Source of the DNA: Edaphobacter lichenicola | GTDB lineage: Bacteria > Acidobacteriota > Terriglobia > Terriglobales > Acidobacteriaceae | Assembly (NCBI RefSeq): GCF_025264645.1 | Contig: NZ_CP073696.1 | Span: 4,402,001 to 4,466,000 of the forward strand | Length of the DNA: 64,000 bases | Direction of reading: 5' to 3' | In this document: positions 9,123 to 18,223 of the stretch, piece by piece | Position numbering within the stretch: the first letter of the stretch is position 1 | How the letters are laid out: each line of letters opens with the position of its first letter | Notes under the pieces: generated by a model | Told to the model about the DNA's origin: nothing | The model's database searches: none | Seen by the model: the letters and a program-made list of their open reading frames with translations, nothing else | Made by a program: the position numbers and the translations under genes

Positions 9123-10367
9123 CTAAAGGGAGGCGGAACGAGATGATCGGAACGTTTCATCCTTCCTTGCGACAAGGAAGAAGAGACCCAGGCTGGTGAG
9201 CGCGATGCCTGCGCTGGCGAGCGATCTTGAAACTCCGAATACGGGTATGAGTTTTCCGAGCGCGAGCGCGCCGAGCGGAATCCCGGCCCGGAACGCGAGG
9301 TTGTAGACGCTCATGACGCGGCCACGCATTGCATCGGTCGAGATGAGTTGCGCCAGCGAGAGCATAAACGATGCAGACGCCATAATGGCTGCACCTGCGA
9401 GAAACATCAAAATGCAGGATGCTGGGAGCCATCTCGAGACGGCGAATCCGGTAATAATCAGCCCCAGCAGGGTAAGGATCAGAAGCGTTAGCCGCCCCTG
9501 TCCCTTCATTTTTTCTGAAGCTGCAACTGCCAGGGCGCCACAGATGGACCCAGCGCCGGAGCAGACGAGAAGCAGAGTGTACGTCTGCGGTCCTCGGTGG
9601 AACACCTCCCGAACAAAGACCGGCAGAAAGCCGTTGAGAGAAAAACCAAACAGCGTCGTACAGAAGGCGAGGACCACCAGTGCGCTCATGCCATCCCGCT
9701 GCCGTATGAAACGAATACCTTCTTTCATGCTCGACAGGACAGACTCCGTTGTCTTTGCAGGCACGAACTTCACGTGGATTAAAAAGAGTGAGGCTATGAC
9801 CGCCAGATAGGAGACACCGTTCAGAGCAAAGCACCAGGTTGCACCGAGCGTTGTGTAGGCCAGACCGCCAAGCGTCGGGCCAACGATTCGGGCAAGATTG
9901 AACTGGATCGCGTTCATCGCGATCGCGTTCGAGAAATCCTCCGGACCGACCAAGGTTGGCAGGAGCGAGGAGTACGCAGGGCCACCGAAGGACTGCCCAA
10001 GGCCGACGACAAAGGACAGCGTAAGAATGTGCCACACCTTGACGACATGGAAGGCGAACAAAAGCGCCAGGAGAAACGCGCATGCCATCTGGATGTATTG
10101 CGAGGCAAGCAACAGCTTGCGGCGATCCATGCGATCTGCAAAGACCCCACCAAAGAGCGAGAACATCATGATCGGGAGCTGACCTAAGAACAGGTCCAGG
10201 CCGAGATAGAAGGGGTCTTTTGTGAGGTCATAGACTAGCCAGCTTTGTGCGAACTGCTGCACAAACGTCCCGATGGTGGACGCGCATGCTCCGATCCACA
10301 TCAAGCGGAAGTCGCGGTAACGAAAAGCCCGGAAAGTGCGTGCGAATCCCGCAGTCGCGTTTGCCAT
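9123..10367 (-). CDS. MFS transporter, EntS-like
   Basis: A 414-residue major facilitator protein with about 12 membrane helices. The N-terminus FRAFRYRDFRLMWIGACAST and the loop GGVFADRMDRRKLLLASQ between helices 2 and 3 are typical of the EntS-like (MFS_3) branch, which exports siderophores or other small molecules. The 414-residue length is normal. The gene converges with the glycosyltransferase, and about 280 bases separate its start from the next plus-strand reading frame. No regulator or biosynthesis gene is adjacent, so the substrate is unknown. Confidence 0.85.
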   Translation of the reverse strand: MANATAGFARTFRAFRYRDFRLMWIGACASTIGTFVQQFAQSWLVYDLTKDPFYLGLDLFLGQLPIMMFSLFGGVFADRMDRRKLLLASQYIQMACAFLLALLFAFHVVKVWHILTLSFVVGLGQSFGGPAYSSLLPTLVGPEDFSNAIAMNAIQFNLARIVGPTLGGLAYTTLGATWCFALNGVSYLAVIASLFLIHVKFVPAKTTESVLSSMKEGIRFIRQRDGMSALVVLAFCTTLFGFSLNGFLPVFVREVFHRGPQTYTLLLVCSGAGSICGALAVAASEKMKGQGRLTLLILTLLGLIITGFAVSRWLPASCILMFLAGAAIMASASFMLSLAQLISTDAMRGRVMSVYNLAFRAGIPLGALALGKLIPVFGVSRSLASAGIALTSLGLFFLVARKDETFRSSRSASL

Positions 10368-10652
10368 TACTTCGTTTTGCTATTTCCCCAATCCACGACG
10401 CAATGTAACTTCCCGTATGGCCACGATACGCCACTCGGCACGATGTTCAAAAAGATCTCACTGCGAAGATGATCTGTTTGGTGGAGTGGCCCGGGATTAT
10501 GGCTTGACGCATAAGGCGGAACTTCCTTTAACCGCACACGATTGGTGCGAACTAAGATTTTCCCGTCGGCTTGTAGAACGCCGGACTGGCCGTTCGTCGT
10601 TGTAGTGAAGGCCGGGGAGAGGATCGCCTGAGAGACTCTTCCAGGAGAAGAC

Positions 10653-10733
10653 ATGGCGCACTATCCGGTTGCTATTCAACTTCCCGACAACTACGATCCG
10701 CCGCTCGAGTTCCTCGCAATGCCAACAAAATAG
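10653..10733 (+). pseudogene. 26-codon remnant or small ORF, possibly YciI-like N-terminus
   Basis: An ATG with a good AGGAGA ribosome site opens a 26-residue frame beginning MAHYPVAIQLPDNYDPPLE and stopping 30 bases before the next gene. The N-terminus vaguely resembles YciI-like proteins, but the rest of such a domain is absent, so I read it as a truncated remnant. It could also be a real leader peptide of the downstream reductase. The rest of 10368-10763 shows no gene. Confidence 0.25.
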
Positions 10734-10763
10734 AAAGTCTAACCCCAGAACACGGAGACTCAA

Positions 10764-11342
10764 ATGAGAAAGCTCAGAATCATGGAACACATCTCGCTGG
10801 ACGGCGTGATCCAGTCCTCCGGCGAAGACAATTTCCCCTACAGCGACTGGACCGTGTCCTATCGGACCCCTGCCGGCCGGGACGCACTCGCCGCCGCGCA
10901 TGGCGGGAGCTTCGATCTGCTGCTTGGCCGTCGCACTTACGATATATGGTCGGGCTTCTGGCCAAAGGCGCCGAGTAGTCCGATGTCGGACGGCCTCAAT
11001 GCGGCAAAAAAATATGTCGCGACCCACCGTCCGGAGAGTCTTGCATGGGGGCCGTTCGAGGGTCTTGGAACGGACATCGTCGAGGGCATTCGCCAAGTTA
11101 AGTCGCAGGACGGCCCGGACCTGATCCTCTGGGGTAGCTCCACCCTGACATCGCTGCTGCTCGAACATGGGCTTGCGGATGAGGTCCTGCTGGTCGTCTA
11201 TCCGGTCCTGTTAGGCACGGGGAAGCGGTTGTTTGCGGAGGGAACTCCGCCATGCACCTTCGAGCTCGTCAGCACGAATGCATTGCCGTCCGGCGTCATC
11301 TTCAGCATGTACAAGGTCGCTGGACCTTTGAAGACCGGATAA
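10764..11342 (+). CDS. DHFR-like reductase (RibD C-terminal family)
   Basis: A 192-residue protein of the dihydrofolate-reductase-like family related to the reductase half of RibD. MRKLRIMEHISLDGVIQ at the start matches the family's first strand, LLLGRRTYDIW around 52-62 is the NADPH-site motif, and DLILWGSSTLTSLLLEHGLADE near 125-146 is the conserved second half. Proteins of this kind reduce small heterocycles with NADPH; most have no defined substrate. A GGAG ribosome site lies six bases before the ATG. Confidence 0.85.
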   Translation: MRKLRIMEHISLDGVIQSSGEDNFPYSDWTVSYRTPAGRDALAAAHGGSFDLLLGRRTYDIWSGFWPKAPSSPMSDGLNAAKKYVATHRPESLAWGPFEGLGTDIVEGIRQVKSQDGPDLILWGSSTLTSLLLEHGLADEVLLVVYPVLLGTGKRLFAEGTPPCTFELVSTNALPSGVIFSMYKVAGPLKTG

Positions 11343-11620
11343 TTCGGTTAGGTGGCTGGCACGGAGGCGTTTACCCGGGAGACTTATGCGGTGAACACGA
11401 CGCGACATCCTCAGTGAAGACCGGAACGCCGTCATCCAGCACGACCTTGATGGAAAGAGATCATCTAACCCGCCAACATCTTTGTGATCAGGCGTGGCGA
11501 TGCCAGACTCTTGCACATTGTTTGGCCTGTTCGCCGCACGGTACTGTGAGACGACATGGTTGATTTTGGCCTTACGGCCACAACATGCCCTATTCAATAG
11601 CTCCTAAGAAGAAGCGTTCA

Positions 11621-12802
11621 TCAAATTCGCATTGGCATCAGGATGTAACGATACTTCACATCCTCATTCGCATCTTCTGGCCGCATCTGGCCGGCGCTCT
11701 GCGCATCTTTGAACTCAAGCCGCACTTCGCCGGTATTGCCAATCGCTTTGAGGAAATCGATCAGGTATTGGCTATTGAACCCGACCACAAGGGGATCATA
11801 GTTATACGGAGTTTCGATGGTGTCTTCTGACTCACCGGCGTCGGTGCTCGATGAAGAGAGTTTCAACTCGTTCTGTTCGAGCCGAATCTTGATCGCCCCA
11901 CTCCGCTCATCGGCAAACTGCGCGACGCGCTGAATGCAACCCATGAGATCTTCCGAGCGCACGATGACGAACTTGTTGTTGTCCCGCGGAAGGACCGCCT
12001 CATAGTTCGGGAACTGGCCTGTCAGCTTGCGACTGGTCAGTACACGTCCACCGACCCTGAAGAAGAGCGTCTGATCGTCATCACCGAACTCAAGAGTTTC
12101 AGCTTCGGTCGCGCCCAGTAATGAGGAGAGCTCACTCAATGCCTTGCGCGGAATCAGTGTCTTCTTCTCACCCGACACTCCATCCAGCGTCTCACCTAGT
12201 TTCTCGATGTGCGCGAGGCGATGCCCATCCGTCGCAACCATTGCCATGCTCTCGGCCTTGAGGACCAGCAGGGCGCCGTTCAGGGTGTAGCGTGACTCCT
12301 CGTTCGAGATCGCAAAGATCGTCTTCGAGACCATGTTTTTGAGCGACGGCACCGAGATCTTGACCGCACCACTGGTTGGGAATGCCGGCACCTGCGGAAA
12401 GTTCGCGCGCGCCATCCCGACCATCTTCGTGTTGGAACGTCCCGCCCGGATCTGCACCCAGTGGTTATCCATCAGCTTGATGGATATCTCGCCCTCGGGC
12501 AGCAATTTGATGTAGTCGTAGAGCTTGCGCGCTGGAATCGTGCATGCGCCTGGCTTCTTGACCTTGGCCGCGCAGCTTGTTCGCAGGCTCTGGTCGAGGT
12601 CCGTTGCGGTGATGGTCAGCCGGTCGCCACCTTCGCCCTGGGTCGCTTCAAAGAGGAAGTTCGACAGAATCGGAATCGTTGTCTTCCGCTCGACCACGCT
12701 TTGTGCTGCCGTAAGCTCACGCAGCAACTCGGCGCGGGAGACGGTGATCTCGAGGTTGCCGGTTGGGGCTGGCGCTGCACTCGTCTCGGTCGGCAAAGTC
12801 AT
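11621..12802 (-). CDS. dnaN: DNA polymerase III sliding clamp, beta subunit
   Basis: A 393-residue beta clamp, the ring that tethers DNA polymerase III to DNA. ITVSRAELLRELTAAQSVVERKTTIPILSNFL opens the first of three clamp folds, and the protein ends in the typical VKYRYILMPMRI. I chose the ATG at 12802 because AGGAG stands seven bases upstream; a GTG at 12829 would add nine residues without a ribosome site. Either way there is an unusual proline/alanine-rich N-terminal leader of about 16 residues before the fold. dnaA lies 4 kb away rather than next door, and recF and gyrB are absent from the window. The upstream gap holds DnaA-box-like sequences. Confidence 0.96.
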   Translation of the reverse strand: MTLPTETSAAPAPTGNLEITVSRAELLRELTAAQSVVERKTTIPILSNFLFEATQGEGGDRLTITATDLDQSLRTSCAAKVKKPGACTIPARKLYDYIKLLPEGEISIKLMDNHWVQIRAGRSNTKMVGMARANFPQVPAFPTSGAVKISVPSLKNMVSKTIFAISNEESRYTLNGALLVLKAESMAMVATDGHRLAHIEKLGETLDGVSGEKKTLIPRKALSELSSLLGATEAETLEFGDDDQTLFFRVGGRVLTSRKLTGQFPNYEAVLPRDNNKFVIVRSEDLMGCIQRVAQFADERSGAIKIRLEQNELKLSSSSTDAGESEDTIETPYNYDPLVVGFNSQYLIDFLKAIGNTGEVRLEFKDAQSAGQMRPEDANEDVKYRYILMPMRI

Positions 12803-12829
12803 CTCGGGCTCCTGGGTCGCACTGGTCAC

Positions 12830-13340
12830 GGTCGGTATCTCCGGTTTTCAATTCGTTGTCGCTGGCCAAACTGTACACCGAATCCAATCTTCGATGCATC
12901 TCTGCCACTCGACGCCTGCTTGATTCTAGGGGTGAACCCACCTTCAACGCGATAGATTTCTTTGTGGAAAGCGAGGTCGCTTGTGTGCGAGGCCTGCACC
13001 TACCCAAACTTTGTGCGGAGGGCGCTACTGCTTCTAAGAAACAAGAGAAAAGAAGAGAAATACTAGTAGCAGTAATCGTTTGTGCATGAAAAGTGGATAA
13101 CTATCCCATCTCTCTCGAGAATAGCGACTTGTCCCCCTGTCCTGTTTTAGAAAAACCGTCATCGCACAACGGATGATGAGGAAGATTAGCTCTCCCGGTT
13201 GCCCGAACCGTCTCCTTATCCAACTTGTTCACAGCCAACCCTCGCGTCTTGTGAGAAGACATGCGCCCCAACGTGGGAATATTGACCAAACGAAACATAA
13301 TCATCAAGTTAGCCCAACCAGTTTTTTCACATCCTCGTCT
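12830..13340. other. dnaN upstream gap, candidate replication origin
   Basis: This gap of about 580 bases between dnaN and the next plus-strand gene has no convincing gene. It contains several near matches to the DnaA box TTATNCACA: TCATGCACA (complement of 13081-13089), TTATCCACT (complement of 13092-13100), TTGTTCACA (13225-13233) and TTTTTCACA (13323-13331). Weaker ones are TTATCCAAC at 13217 and CTTTCCACA near 12963. A purine-rich AT patch lies at 13035-13065. None is a perfect box, so the origin assignment is tentative. Confidence 0.35.
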
Positions 13341-13383
13341 TACTCCAGAGGATAACGAGTCCCGAGAGCAAAAGGAGCCCTCA

Positions 13384-14037
13384 ATGAAGGTCGCCATCTT
13401 TGGTGCGAGTGGAGCCACAGGAAGACTCCTCATCCGGCGCAGCCTCGATTCCGGCTATGAGGTCACGGCTCTGCTCCGCAAACCTGATGCGTTCCCTATG
13501 CGCGACCGCGTTCACGCTATTCAGGGGAGTGCCTTCGAGCTTGCTCCGGTCCGTGAGACCATCGAAGGCGCCGACGTGGTTTTCTCTGCTCTTGGGGCGA
13601 ACTCGCTGAAGAAGGAAGACGTCCTCGAGCGTGCCGTTCCGCAGATCATCTCGGCTATGCAGCAGACCGCGACTCAGGCACAGCCGGTGCGACGCCTTAT
13701 CGTGCTCGGGTCGGCTGGAGCTCTGCCTGACTCGCTCGATAAGCAGCCCGCCTGGCGTCGCTGGATCGTCCAGAACATCGTCTATAACACCTTCCTCAAG
13801 TGGCCTGTAGCATCGCAGATTTCGCAGTGGAGCAACGTCTCCCACAGCAACCTGGACTGGACGATGGTGATGCCTCCCATGCTCACCAATACGCCCGCCC
13901 ACGGCCACTACCGCATCGACGGCGACGCCCTCCCACGCAACGGGAGCCGCATCTCCCGCGAAGATGTAGCCGACTTCATGATGCAACAGATCACCAGCCC
14001 TCAATGGATTCGCAAAGGGGTCTACATCAGTTGGTAA
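13384..14037 (+). CDS. NAD(P)H-binding atypical SDR protein
   Basis: A 217-residue Rossmann protein. MKVAIFGASGATGRLLIRR is the nucleotide-binding GxxGxxG start, and VVFSALGANS and RLIVLGSAGALPDS mark the following strands. It matches the NAD(P)-binding family of NmrA/biliverdin-reductase-like proteins, which lack the classical YxxxK active site. The ATG at 13384 is preceded by AAGGAG; upstream in-frame codons have no ribosome site. Substrate unknown. It is followed by two small exported proteins on the same strand. Confidence 0.82.
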   Translation: MKVAIFGASGATGRLLIRRSLDSGYEVTALLRKPDAFPMRDRVHAIQGSAFELAPVRETIEGADVVFSALGANSLKKEDVLERAVPQIISAMQQTATQAQPVRRLIVLGSAGALPDSLDKQPAWRRWIVQNIVYNTFLKWPVASQISQWSNVSHSNLDWTMVMPPMLTNTPAHGHYRIDGDALPRNGSRISREDVADFMMQQITSPQWIRKGVYISW

Positions 14038-14165
14038 CCGCCCTTTTGGCGGCTTCCGGGAACAGAAGTCTCTCTTTTGGCGTACTGCCAGACAATCGAT
14101 ATCAACCCGCTCAAGCAGATGCTGTGACACGGTTCGCTCGACACGCTTAACAAAGGATTTCGCAA

Positions 14166-14732
14166 ATGATCTTGAAGCCTCGAATGAAGCTCCGGGCCTA
14201 CGCCCTCCTGACGGCTTTGGCAGGCTTTTCTGGGTTTGTGATGGCCCAAACTCCGCCTAACGATTTGAACTCCGGGTTCATCGGCAGATGGACGGGCCAG
14301 CTCGAGTACCGCGATTTTCAAAGCAATTCCCAGGTCTTTTTACCTACGTGGCTCACGGTTACGGAGACAGCAGATCAACGATCGCTGCAGTTCAGCTACA
14401 TCTATGACGACGGCCCGACGAAAACAGTCCGCGAACGAATGACCGTTACACTTGAGCCCGCGACCGCGAAGATGACCTTCGTCTCCGACCGCGACAAGTC
14501 CAGCGACACCTACGCGGTTGAGGGTCTTGAGGAGTTTGCGAAGCTTGGCCGCGGGACGCTGACGCTGACCGGCCCTGGCAAGGAGAACGACAAGCCTGTC
14601 GATGTTCGCATTACCCTGACCCTGCGTCGCAACCTGTACACGTATCGCAAGGAGACGCGGCGGCCGGGCGAAGACTTCAAATTTCGCGACGCCTATACCT
14701 TTACTCGCGCAGAGCCTCCATCCGGGCAGTAG
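14166..14732 (+). CDS. Exported hypothetical protein
   Basis: A 188-residue protein with a signal peptide (LRAYALLTALAGFSGFVMAQ). The mature part is predicted to be mostly beta strand, beginning NSGFIGRWTGQLEYRDF and containing alternating basic and aromatic residues. It could be a lipocalin-like or DUF1579-like fold, but I do not recognise a family. An AAAGGA ribosome site lies before the ATG at 14166; a second ATG at 14184 would also leave an intact signal peptide. Only 27 bases separate it from the next exported protein, so the two are probably cotranscribed. Confidence 0.65.
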   Translation: MILKPRMKLRAYALLTALAGFSGFVMAQTPPNDLNSGFIGRWTGQLEYRDFQSNSQVFLPTWLTVTETADQRSLQFSYIYDDGPTKTVRERMTVTLEPATAKMTFVSDRDKSSDTYAVEGLEEFAKLGRGTLTLTGPGKENDKPVDVRITLTLRRNLYTYRKETRRPGEDFKFRDAYTFTRAEPPSGQ

Positions 14733-14759
14733 AGTATCTTTGTCTGCCAAGGAGCTTCT

Positions 14760-15359
14760 GTGACGCATACCAGCCGCTTTGCCACTCTTCTCTTTCTTGC
14801 CGTTTCGGGTGCAACCGCGATTGCACAGACCCCTACTCCTGCGCCGCCTGCACCTGCGCCGGTACCTTTGGTTGGTTCCATTGCTGGCCATCCTGGCTGG
14901 CCGGTCGCTAAGGCGGAGGATGTGAAGTCCCCTGAGGCCATTCTTGCCGCTGTTTACAACGTTATCTCTGGGGCTAAGGGGCAGGCGCGTGACTGGGATC
15001 GTATGCGCTCGCTCTTTATCCCTGACGCACGGCTTATTCCGGCAAGGGAGACGACTGCGGGCCATGCGGATGCTGTGATTCTGACGATTGACGGCTATAT
15101 CGCGCGCAGCAATGGGCGTATGACGAGCAGCGGGTTCTTTGAGCGCTCGATTCACAACGATATTGAGCAGTTCGGGAATATCGTGCAGATCTGGAGCACG
15201 TACGAGTCTCGGCACAATGCTGACGACGCGACTCCGTTTGCTCGTGGGATCAATAGCTTCCAGCTGCTGAAGGATGGCGACCGCTATTGGGTGGTCAATA
15301 TTTTCTGGGATGCAGAGTCGCCGACGAATCCGATTCCGGAAAAATACCTGTCCAAATAG
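14760..15359 (+). CDS. Exported NTF2/SnoaL-like protein
   Basis: A 199-residue protein starting at a GTG with AAGGAG seven bases upstream. A signal peptide ends near ATAIAQ, followed by a proline/alanine linker (TPTPAPPAPAPVP). From about 60 onward, AILAAVYNVISGAKG, RDWDRMRSLFIPDARLI and the final WVVNIFWDAE fit the alpha+beta cone of NTF2-like proteins, which bind small hydrophobic ligands or act as small hydrolases/isomerases. No active site is evident. The role is unknown. Confidence 0.68.
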   Translation: MTHTSRFATLLFLAVSGATAIAQTPTPAPPAPAPVPLVGSIAGHPGWPVAKAEDVKSPEAILAAVYNVISGAKGQARDWDRMRSLFIPDARLIPARETTAGHADAVILTIDGYIARSNGRMTSSGFFERSIHNDIEQFGNIVQIWSTYESRHNADDATPFARGINSFQLLKDGDRYWVVNIFWDAESPTNPIPEKYLSK

Positions 15360-15378
15360 CGGATTTTTTTGGCGCTGG

Positions 15379-15514
15379 TGAAGTGGCGTTTTTGCAGGGG
15401 TATTTGCGAAAAACGGTGTCCAAAACGCGGTGTTTTGGTGGTCAATTTGTGGTGGATTGCGTGGTAAACGTGGTGGCTTAGCACCACGTTTCCCCGCGAC
15501 AAAAAATACGCCAC
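15379..15514 (+). repeat. TGGTG-rich dispersed intergenic repeat, copy 2
   Basis: Copy 2 of the family also seen at 1188 and 59251. It has GCGTTTTTGCAGGGGTATTT, CCAAAACGCGGTGTTTTGG, GGATTGCGTGGTAAACGTGG and the closing GACAAAAAATACGCCA. It lies 20 bases past the NTF2-like gene and ends about 190 bases before the PEP-CTERM gene. A hairpin CGTGGTG...CACCACG sits at 15468-15488. Confidence 0.75.
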
Positions 15515-15702
15515 ATTGTGTAACTTTTTTTGCCTAAATCTTATTGGGTCTAAGGTTTCGTAGTGCGGTGACGGCGAATCTTCTGCCGCAGATGCGGACT
15601 TATTCGCAGGATCGTCGACAGTGTTTCAATTATTTAACAAAGTTGTCCCTGATTTGTGCTTTAATCTCGGTGCGTAAGCATTCTGTTCGAATCGGGGTCG
15701 CT

Positions 15703-16368
15703 ATGAGACGTGTGCAACTAATGCTGAGTATGTCTTTTGCATTGGCTTTGCTGGGGAGCGTGACGCCCAATGCAAAGGCAGATACCTATCAAACCTACAA
15801 TCTCGCCTGGTCGGGTGCGCTCGAGGGCGCCGACGGCGAGAACGCCACCGGAGTGATGACTCTCGACCTGACCACACTGATCAACCCCACTACGACAGCG
15901 AACAGCCTGGGCAACTCGGGCGCATTTGACATCATTGGCGATATCACGAGTTTGAGTGTCACTGTAACCGGCGCTCCGGGTGGAGGGAACGGTACATGGA
16001 CTAAGGCCGATCTCTGCGCGTGCTCCTCCCAATTCGGCGCATTCACAGACGCATTTACGATCTGGAATACCAACGGACAGACCGTGAATATGGATGGAGA
16101 TGTCCTCGCCCAGTTGATGGCTGATGGTGGCGACTTCAATCTCTGGTTTATGGGCGATGGGCCCCAGGGAGTTGGAAGATTGATTTTGGACCCCGACGGG
16201 GGAGGAGTTGGCGGGATGCTGATGACTGAGTTTGCTCCAGTGGTGACACCTCCAGTGGTGACACCCGAGCCGAGCACAATCAGCCTTATGCTGACTGGGG
16301 TAGCGTTGTTAGGGGTGATGGTCGCGCGAAAGCGACTTTCGCTCGGTTACCAATGCTCTACAAGATAA
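15703..16368 (+). CDS. PEP-CTERM sorting-signal surface protein
   Basis: A 221-residue exported protein. The signal peptide runs to about residue 26 (ALALLGSVTPNAKA). The body is rich in Gly, Thr and Asn, and the C-terminus carries the PEP-CTERM tripartite signal: PEPST, a hydrophobic helix (ISLMLTGVALLGVMVA) and the basic RKR. Exosortase cleaves such signals to export proteins linked to exopolysaccharide or biofilm. No exosortase or epsH-like gene is nearby. A second PEP-CTERM protein of the same length is at 51395. Start by signal-peptide fit; the ribosome site is weak. Confidence 0.85.
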   Translation: MRRVQLMLSMSFALALLGSVTPNAKADTYQTYNLAWSGALEGADGENATGVMTLDLTTLINPTTTANSLGNSGAFDIIGDITSLSVTVTGAPGGGNGTWTKADLCACSSQFGAFTDAFTIWNTNGQTVNMDGDVLAQLMADGGDFNLWFMGDGPQGVGRLILDPDGGGVGGMLMTEFAPVVTPPVVTPEPSTISLMLTGVALLGVMVARKRLSLGYQCSTR

Positions 16369-16727
16369 GCCGAACACATGTCTCAAAATGCGCTGAAGGG
16401 CTTCCTCCTGAGGCGCATTTTTCTCATAAAGCCGGGTTACCCGTTCTGGATATTTTCTCAGCGGAAGGACTCGACGCAGATCACACCTTGCCTTGTAATC
16501 GCAAACCTGAACGAGACCCGCCACCACTGTGCGTGAGGTGATCGTGGCGAACTTGCGCAAGTTGCGATCGACCTCGCTGGCTGCTAGTGCAATGAATCCT
16601 TTACTAACCCGGAGACGCAACTCGCACTGGTGCTCATGGTCGTGGTTTCCTTTTGAATGAGGTGATTTTCGTGGCCGGTCTGAGGTCGGAATTCTAATCC
16701 ACAGCAAAAACACCTATGAGGACTGCG
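16369..16727. other. Gap between PEP-CTERM gene and dnaA terminator
   Basis: About 360 bases without a gene I can support. A 134-codon minus-strand frame crosses it and runs into the PEP-CTERM gene, but it has no ribosome site, no recognisable domain and an odd composition. Confidence 0.5.
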
Positions 16728-16760
16728 TTAAAGAAAGAAGGCCGGCGTTTCCGCCGGCCT
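16728..16760 (-). terminator. Intrinsic terminator of dnaA
   Basis: A perfect 9-bp stem (AGGCCGGCG / CGCCGGCCT) closes on a four-base loop that reads GAAA on the minus strand, followed by TCTTTCTTT. It lies 24 bases past the dnaA stop codon. Confidence 0.85.
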
Positions 16761-16783
16761 GTCACGTATGTTTCAGAGGACCG

Positions 16784-18223
16784 CTAACTCAACGTCTCCA
16801 TCAGTTTGTTGATGGTGCGGTTCAGATCCTTGTCGGCTCGGCGCTGGTCATCGATCTTCGAGATGGAGTGCATGACGGTGGTGTGGTGCTTGCCGCCGAA
16901 CTGGCGTCCGATCTCGGGCAGGGAAGCCTCGGTGAGCTGCTTGGCGAGGAACATTGCGATCTGCCGTGGCACGACGATCTGCCGTGAGTTGTTCTTCTGC
17001 TTCAACTCGGCGACGCGCATGCCGAACTGCTCGGCGACGGTGCGCTGGATGGTCTCGATGGTGATCTTGCGGACCTGGGTGTCGATGAACTGCTTGAGGC
17101 ACTGCTGGGTTACGGCGAGGGTGATCTCGACGCCGTGCATGCTGCACCATGCGATGAGCCGCACGAGCGCGCCTTCAAGCTCACGCACGTTGGTGCGGAC
17201 GTTCGAGGCGATGAACATCGCGACGTCGGTGGGGAGCTGGGTCTGTTCGCTCTCTGCCTTCTTCTGCAGAATCGCGACCTTGGTCTCGAGATCCGGTGGT
17301 TGAATGTCGGCGATCAAACCCCACTCGAAGCGCGAGCGCAGACGATCTTCAAAGTCGGCAAGCTCTTTCGGAGGACGGTCGCTTGCGATGACGATCTGCT
17401 TCATGCTCTCGTGGAGTGTGTTGAAGGTATGGAAGAACTCCTCCTGGGTGCGCTCCTTGCCGGCGAGGAATTGAATATCGTCGATGAGCAGGACGTCGAC
17501 GTTGCGGAACTTATCGCGGAACCCGGTCATCTTGTCGTACCGGACCGAGTTGATCATCTCGTTGGTGAACTTTTCGCCGCTGACGTAGCTGATGGAAGCA
17601 TGAGGCTGCCTGCGTTTTACGTCGTGACCGATGGCGTGCATGAGGTGGGTCTTGCCCATACCGACGCCGCCATAGAGGAAGAGCGGGTTGTAGGCCTTCG
17701 AGGGCCGCTCTGCGACGGCCTGTGCTGCAGCGGTCGCGAACTGATTGCCGCTGCCGATGACGAATGCGTCGAACTGATAGCGCGGATTGAGTTGCGATGC
17801 GGCGCTCCAGTCGAAGCGTGCCTGCTCTGGTGTCGGGGCCTGCACTGCGTTGTTGGAGTTCATTGCGCCGCTGAGGCGTCCCTGTCGTGGCGCGCTCTGG
17901 CTATGGCTTGGCACGGGCGCAAATCCGCCGTCTTCGCGCACCTTGGGAGCACGCGGGTCCTGGTCTGGTGTGGTGAAGGTCACCGCTTCAACATCCAGGC
18001 CGAGGTTGTCGATCGCCTCCTGGATAAGGTCGGCGTAACGGTCTCCAATGTGTTGGAAGTCTGTCGAGGGAATTCGAACGAAGAGCTTCTTACCCTCCAG
18101 ATGTGAGAACCGAGTCGGCTTGAGCCACGTCTCGTACGACTGGCGATTGATCTTCTTCTCAAGGGCAGCCAGAATACGGACCCAATAATTCAATACGGCG
18201 GTCGCCGTCGGAACGAATGACAT
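16784..18223 (-). CDS. dnaA: Chromosomal replication initiator DnaA
   Basis: A 479-residue DnaA. Domain I (1-85) includes the YETWLKP segment that recruits helicase. A variable linker of about 50 residues follows, rich in Ser, Pro and Gln. The AAA+ domain III has Walker A GGVGMGKTH at about 185-193 and Walker B VLLIDDI at about 244-250. Domain IV has the DNA-binding signature TTVMHSISKI near 448-457, which reads DnaA boxes. Length and order are normal. The ATG at 18223 starts a sensible domain I with an AGGAAA ribosome site. dnaA stands alone and divergent from rpmH; dnaN is 4 kb away, unlike the dnaA-dnaN operon of many bacteria. Confidence 0.98.
   Translation of the reverse strand: MSFVPTATAVLNYWVRILAALEKKINRQSYETWLKPTRFSHLEGKKLFVRIPSTDFQHIGDRYADLIQEAIDNLGLDVEAVTFTTPDQDPRAPKVREDGGFAPVPSHSQSAPRQGRLSGAMNSNNAVQAPTPEQARFDWSAASQLNPRYQFDAFVIGSGNQFATAAAQAVAERPSKAYNPLFLYGGVGMGKTHLMHAIGHDVKRRQPHASISYVSGEKFTNEMINSVRYDKMTGFRDKFRNVDVLLIDDIQFLAGKERTQEEFFHTFNTLHESMKQIVIASDRPPKELADFEDRLRSRFEWGLIADIQPPDLETKVAILQKKAESEQTQLPTDVAMFIASNVRTNVRELEGALVRLIAWCSMHGVEITLAVTQQCLKQFIDTQVRKITIETIQRTVAEQFGMRVAELKQKNNSRQIVVPRQIAMFLAKQLTEASLPEIGRQFGGKHHTTVMHSISKIDDQRRADKDLNRTINKLMETLS

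Noticed and set aside
11211..11597. 128-codon minus-strand frame between the reductase and dnaN
   Set aside because: It overlaps the reductase gene and has no ribosome site or domain.
15284..15514. Frames through repeat copy 2
   Set aside because: The peptides are products of the repeat words and have no start site or conserved domain.
16309..16713. 134-codon minus-strand frame near the end of dnaA
   Set aside because: It overlaps the PEP-CTERM gene, lacks a ribosome site and shows no domain.
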